Shown here piece after piece: positions 5,563 through 7,123 of a DNA stretch of 7,123 bases (positions are counted from its first letter, which is position 1; each line of letters starts with the position of its first letter). A program made the translations under genes and the position numbers. This DNA is from Actinomycetota bacterium (lineage in GTDB: Bacteria > Actinomycetota > CADDZG01 > WHSQ01), in NCBI GenBank assembly GCA_019348445.1, contig JAHWJK010000084.1, positions 1-7,123 on the forward strand. Direction: 5' to 3'. The notes below the pieces were generated by a model. That model did no database searches. It was not told where the DNA came from and saw only the letters and a list, made by a program, of their open reading frames with translations.

Positions 5563-6048
5563 CTAGTACTTCTCTAGGAGCTCGACATCTCCCTCGGCTT
5601 CGTCGAGTAGATCCGCGTAGCGGGTGCCCCACGGGTCGGCGGCGTCGGGTTCGATCTCGAGCAGCGGAACCAACACGAAGCGCCGCTGAGTCATACGCGG
5701 ATGAGGGATCTCGAGGTCGGGTTCGCTGACCTTCTCGTCACCGAACGTCAGGATGTCGAGATCGACGACGCGCGGCCCCCAGTGGATGTCACTGGGCTCA
5801 CGCCCGAGCCGGGTTTCGACCGCCTGCGTAGCCTCGAGTAATTGCCTCGGGTCGAGTTCTGTCTCGAGCTTGACCACGAGGTTCACGAACGACCGCTGCG
5901 GCGGACCTCCGATGGGGCTCGTCTCGTAGATGCTGGAGACCGAGACGAGCTCGATACCGGAAGCTTGCTTCAGTTCCTCGACCGCACGCCGCGCGAACAT
6001 GGCGCGATCGCCGACGTTCGAACCGATCCCCACGTAACAAGTCGTCAT
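5563..6048 (-). CDS. folK: 2-amino-4-hydroxy-6-hydroxymethyldihydropteridine pyrophosphokinase (HPPK)
   Basis: The 161-residue enzyme transfers pyrophosphate from ATP to 6-hydroxymethyl-7,8-dihydropterin, making the substrate of FolP. Motifs: IGSNVGDR (8-15), SIYETSPIG (39-47), FVN (54-56, pterin-binding Asn), and HWGPRVVDLDIL (89-100), in which the two Asp of DLD (96, 98) correspond to the magnesium ligands. PHPRMTQRRFVLVPLLEI (115-132) follows. Length is normal for a stand-alone HPPK. The frame is open back to 6150, but the ATG at 6048 is chosen: it overlaps the folB stop (ATGA), begins directly with the conserved first strand (TTCYVGIGSN) and has AAGGA 10 nt upstream inside folB. The mycobacterial DUF3180 gene does not follow it. 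Confidence 0.95.
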   Translation of the reverse strand: MTTCYVGIGSNVGDRAMFARRAVEELKQASGIELVSVSSIYETSPIGGPPQRSFVNLVVKLETELDPRQLLEATQAVETRLGREPSDIHWGPRVVDLDILTFGDEKVSEPDLEIPHPRMTQRRFVLVPLLEIEPDAADPWGTRYADLLDEAEGDVELLEKY

Positions 6049-6404
6049 GGTCTCGTGATCCTTACCGCGATCGGGCCGACGTCCTCCTCTACAGGAGGTG
6101 ATGCTTTTGCGACACCAACGGTAACCCGCTCGACCCTCGTGAACGTGCATACATGGCGGGCGATGCTCTCCGCGAGAGCTTCGAGCAGGTTCGTCTCCGA
6201 CGACCGGACGAGCTCGGCGACTCCCGTCGCCACGCGGTCGTAGTCAACCGTGTCGCGCAGGTCGTCACTGGTTCCGGCCGCATGCAGGTCCACGAACAGT
6301 TCGAGGTCGACGAGCACGGTCTGCGGCTCGCTCCGTTCTTCATCCGTTACACCGACGCGGGTCGAAACTCGGAGGTCGCTGATCGTTATGCGGTCACCCG
6401 TCAC
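6045..6404 (-). CDS. folB: Dihydroneopterin aldolase
   Basis: The 119-residue enzyme cleaves 7,8-dihydroneopterin to 6-hydroxymethyl-dihydropterin and glycolaldehyde; family members form octameric tunnel-fold rings. Visible marks are RVGVTDEERSEPQTVLVDLE (16-35) with the conserved Glu pair, the SDDLRDTVDYDRV stretch (46-58) with Tyr55 in the substrate-pocket position, NLLEALAESIA (72-82) with the pterin-anchoring Glu75, and VTVGVAKASPPV (94-105) carrying Lys100, the catalytic-lysine position. Length matches the family (about 115-125). The start is GTG at 6404, overlapping the folP stop (GTGA); only a weak AAAGGG precedes it, so translation is probably coupled to folP. Its own stop overlaps the folK ATG. 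Confidence 0.95.
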   Translation of the reverse strand: MTGDRITISDLRVSTRVGVTDEERSEPQTVLVDLELFVDLHAAGTSDDLRDTVDYDRVATGVAELVRSSETNLLEALAESIARHVCTFTRVERVTVGVAKASPPVEEDVGPIAVRITRP

Positions 6405-7123
6405 GGCACATCGACCCTTTCCGACGAGATCGCTTCTACCATGTAGATCGCGCGCCTCACGGGTTCGACGTCATGAACCCGCACGATGCGCGCACCTTTC
6501 GCGATCGCGATCACGACGGTCGCGATGGTTCCCTCGACCCGCTGGTCTTCGGGGAGGTCCAAGACCGCGCCGATGAAGGACTTGCGCGACGTTCCCGCCA
6601 GTAGCGGATAACCGAGGTCGACGACACGTTCGAGGTGGTTGAGTAAGGCCAGGTTCTGCTGCGGGGTCTTCGCGAATCCGAAACCGGGATCGAGGACGAT
6701 GGAATCGGACGCGATCCCCATCCCCTCCAACGTCGATCCCTTATCGGCCAGGAAGCGCCGAACGTCTTCGACCACATCCGAGTATTCCGTTAGGGACCGC
6801 ATCGTTTGCGGGGTCCCGCGCGAATGCATCACGGCTATCGCGGCTCCGGTTTCCGCCGCGACATCCGCGATCGAGCCCGCTTCGCCCAACGTGTCGTTAA
6901 CGATCGAGGCTCCGGCATCGACGGCAGCCCGCGCAACCGACACCTTGCGCGTATCTATGGAGATAGGGACTCCGACCTTGTCACGTAGGCGTTCGATGAC
7001 AGGAATGACACGACGCAGTTCCTCGTCGGCAGGGACGGGAGCCGCGTTCGGCCTCGTCGACTCGCCGCCGACGTCCAGGATGGCGGCACCCTGTTCGACC
7101 ATCTCGATACCGTGCGCGATCGC
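6401..7123 (-). CDS. folP: Dihydropteroate synthase (partial; N-terminus beyond right edge)
   Basis: Visible are 240 C-terminal residues. The frame is open to the window edge, so the Met at 7102 is internal; about 30-40 N-terminal residues are missing, judged by the usual length of about 270-280. The enzyme joins 6-hydroxymethyl-dihydropterin pyrophosphate to p-aminobenzoate and is the target of sulfonamides. TIM-barrel motifs, counted from the first visible codon: DVGGESTRPN (17-26, pyrophosphate/pABA loop), ISIDTRK (54-60), SIVNDT (73-78), AVMHSRGTPQTM (97-108), VLDPGFGFAKT (143-153), AGTSRKSFIG (176-185, pterin-site Lys and the SRK region where sulfa resistance mutations occur) and RVHDV (215-219). 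Nothing suggests an altered active site. The stop overlaps the folB GTG. In other Actinobacteria, folE lies upstream. Confidence 0.96.
   Translation of the reverse strand, partial: AIAHGIEMVEQGAAILDVGGESTRPNAAPVPADEELRRVIPVIERLRDKVGVPISIDTRKVSVARAAVDAGASIVNDTLGEAGSIADVAAETGAAIAVMHSRGTPQTMRSLTEYSDVVEDVRRFLADKGSTLEGMGIASDSIVLDPGFGFAKTPQQNLALLNHLERVVDLGYPLLAGTSRKSFIGAVLDLPEDQRVEGTIATVVIAIAKGARIVRVHDVEPVRRAIYMVEAISSERVDVP

Noticed and set aside
6049..6150. Longer folK start at 6150
   Set aside because: It would overlap folB by about 105 nt, and the extra residues do not resemble HPPK; the ATG at 6048 fits the family and the ATGA overlap.
1..7123. CRISPR arrays, tRNA or rRNA genes, insertion sequences, phage or attachment sites
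   Set aside because: No repeat series, cloverleaf-like sequence, transposase or integrase motif was found; nearly all the DNA is accounted for by housekeeping genes.

Overview
The window is a stretch of GC-rich chromosome (about 60% by eye). It carries a compact run of housekeeping genes, all on the minus strand, so transcription runs from high to low coordinates. In transcription order the genes are: folP (its 5' end lies beyond the right edge), folB, folK, a Rossmann/DUF2520 reductase-like gene, panC, coaX, lysS, a predicted lipoprotein of the branched-chain amino acid binding-protein type, and the first codons of clpC at the left edge. This folate - pantothenate/CoA - lysS - clpC order is characteristic of Actinobacteria (Actinomycetota). 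Compared with the mycobacterial version, the DUF3180 gene (after folK), panD (after panC) and lsr2 (between lysS and clpC) are missing, and the lipoprotein gene occupies the lsr2 position. I infer an actinobacterium outside the well-known mycobacterial and Streptomyces lineages, possibly an uncultured one; the sequence does not fix the rank further.

Right part (about 5560-7123): three consecutive enzymes of tetrahydrofolate synthesis. FolB and FolK make and activate 6-hydroxymethyl-dihydropterin, and FolP joins it to p-aminobenzoate. Middle part (about 3090-5550): the DUF2520 protein, PanC and CoaX. PanC makes pantothenate and CoaX phosphorylates it; the DUF2520 protein may supply pantoate as a PanG-type ketopantoate reductase. 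Then lysS (1669-3096). Five gene junctions (folP/folB, folB/folK, DUF2520/panC, panC/coaX, coaX/lysS) are 4-nt ATGA or GTGA overlaps, and folK/DUF2520 is separated by only 15 nt. This points to one transcript with translational coupling; its promoter lies outside the window.

Left part: the lipoprotein gene (241-1626, probably to 1668) directly follows lysS. Its signal peptide is encoded in full, but no ATG, GTG or TTG precedes it. The best start for the complete signal peptide is an ACG that abuts the lysS stop codon. A 175-bp gap (66-240) precedes clpC. It holds a weak terminator-like hairpin, a good ECF (SigR/SigH-like) promoter match, a parS-like half site and two possible leader hairpins near a strong clpC ribosome binding site.

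I see no mobile elements, CRISPR arrays, tRNA or rRNA genes, and no clearly new multi-gene system. The most unusual points are the lipoprotein's start codon, the stress-type promoter before clpC, the possible PanG, and an unusual spacer in front of panC.
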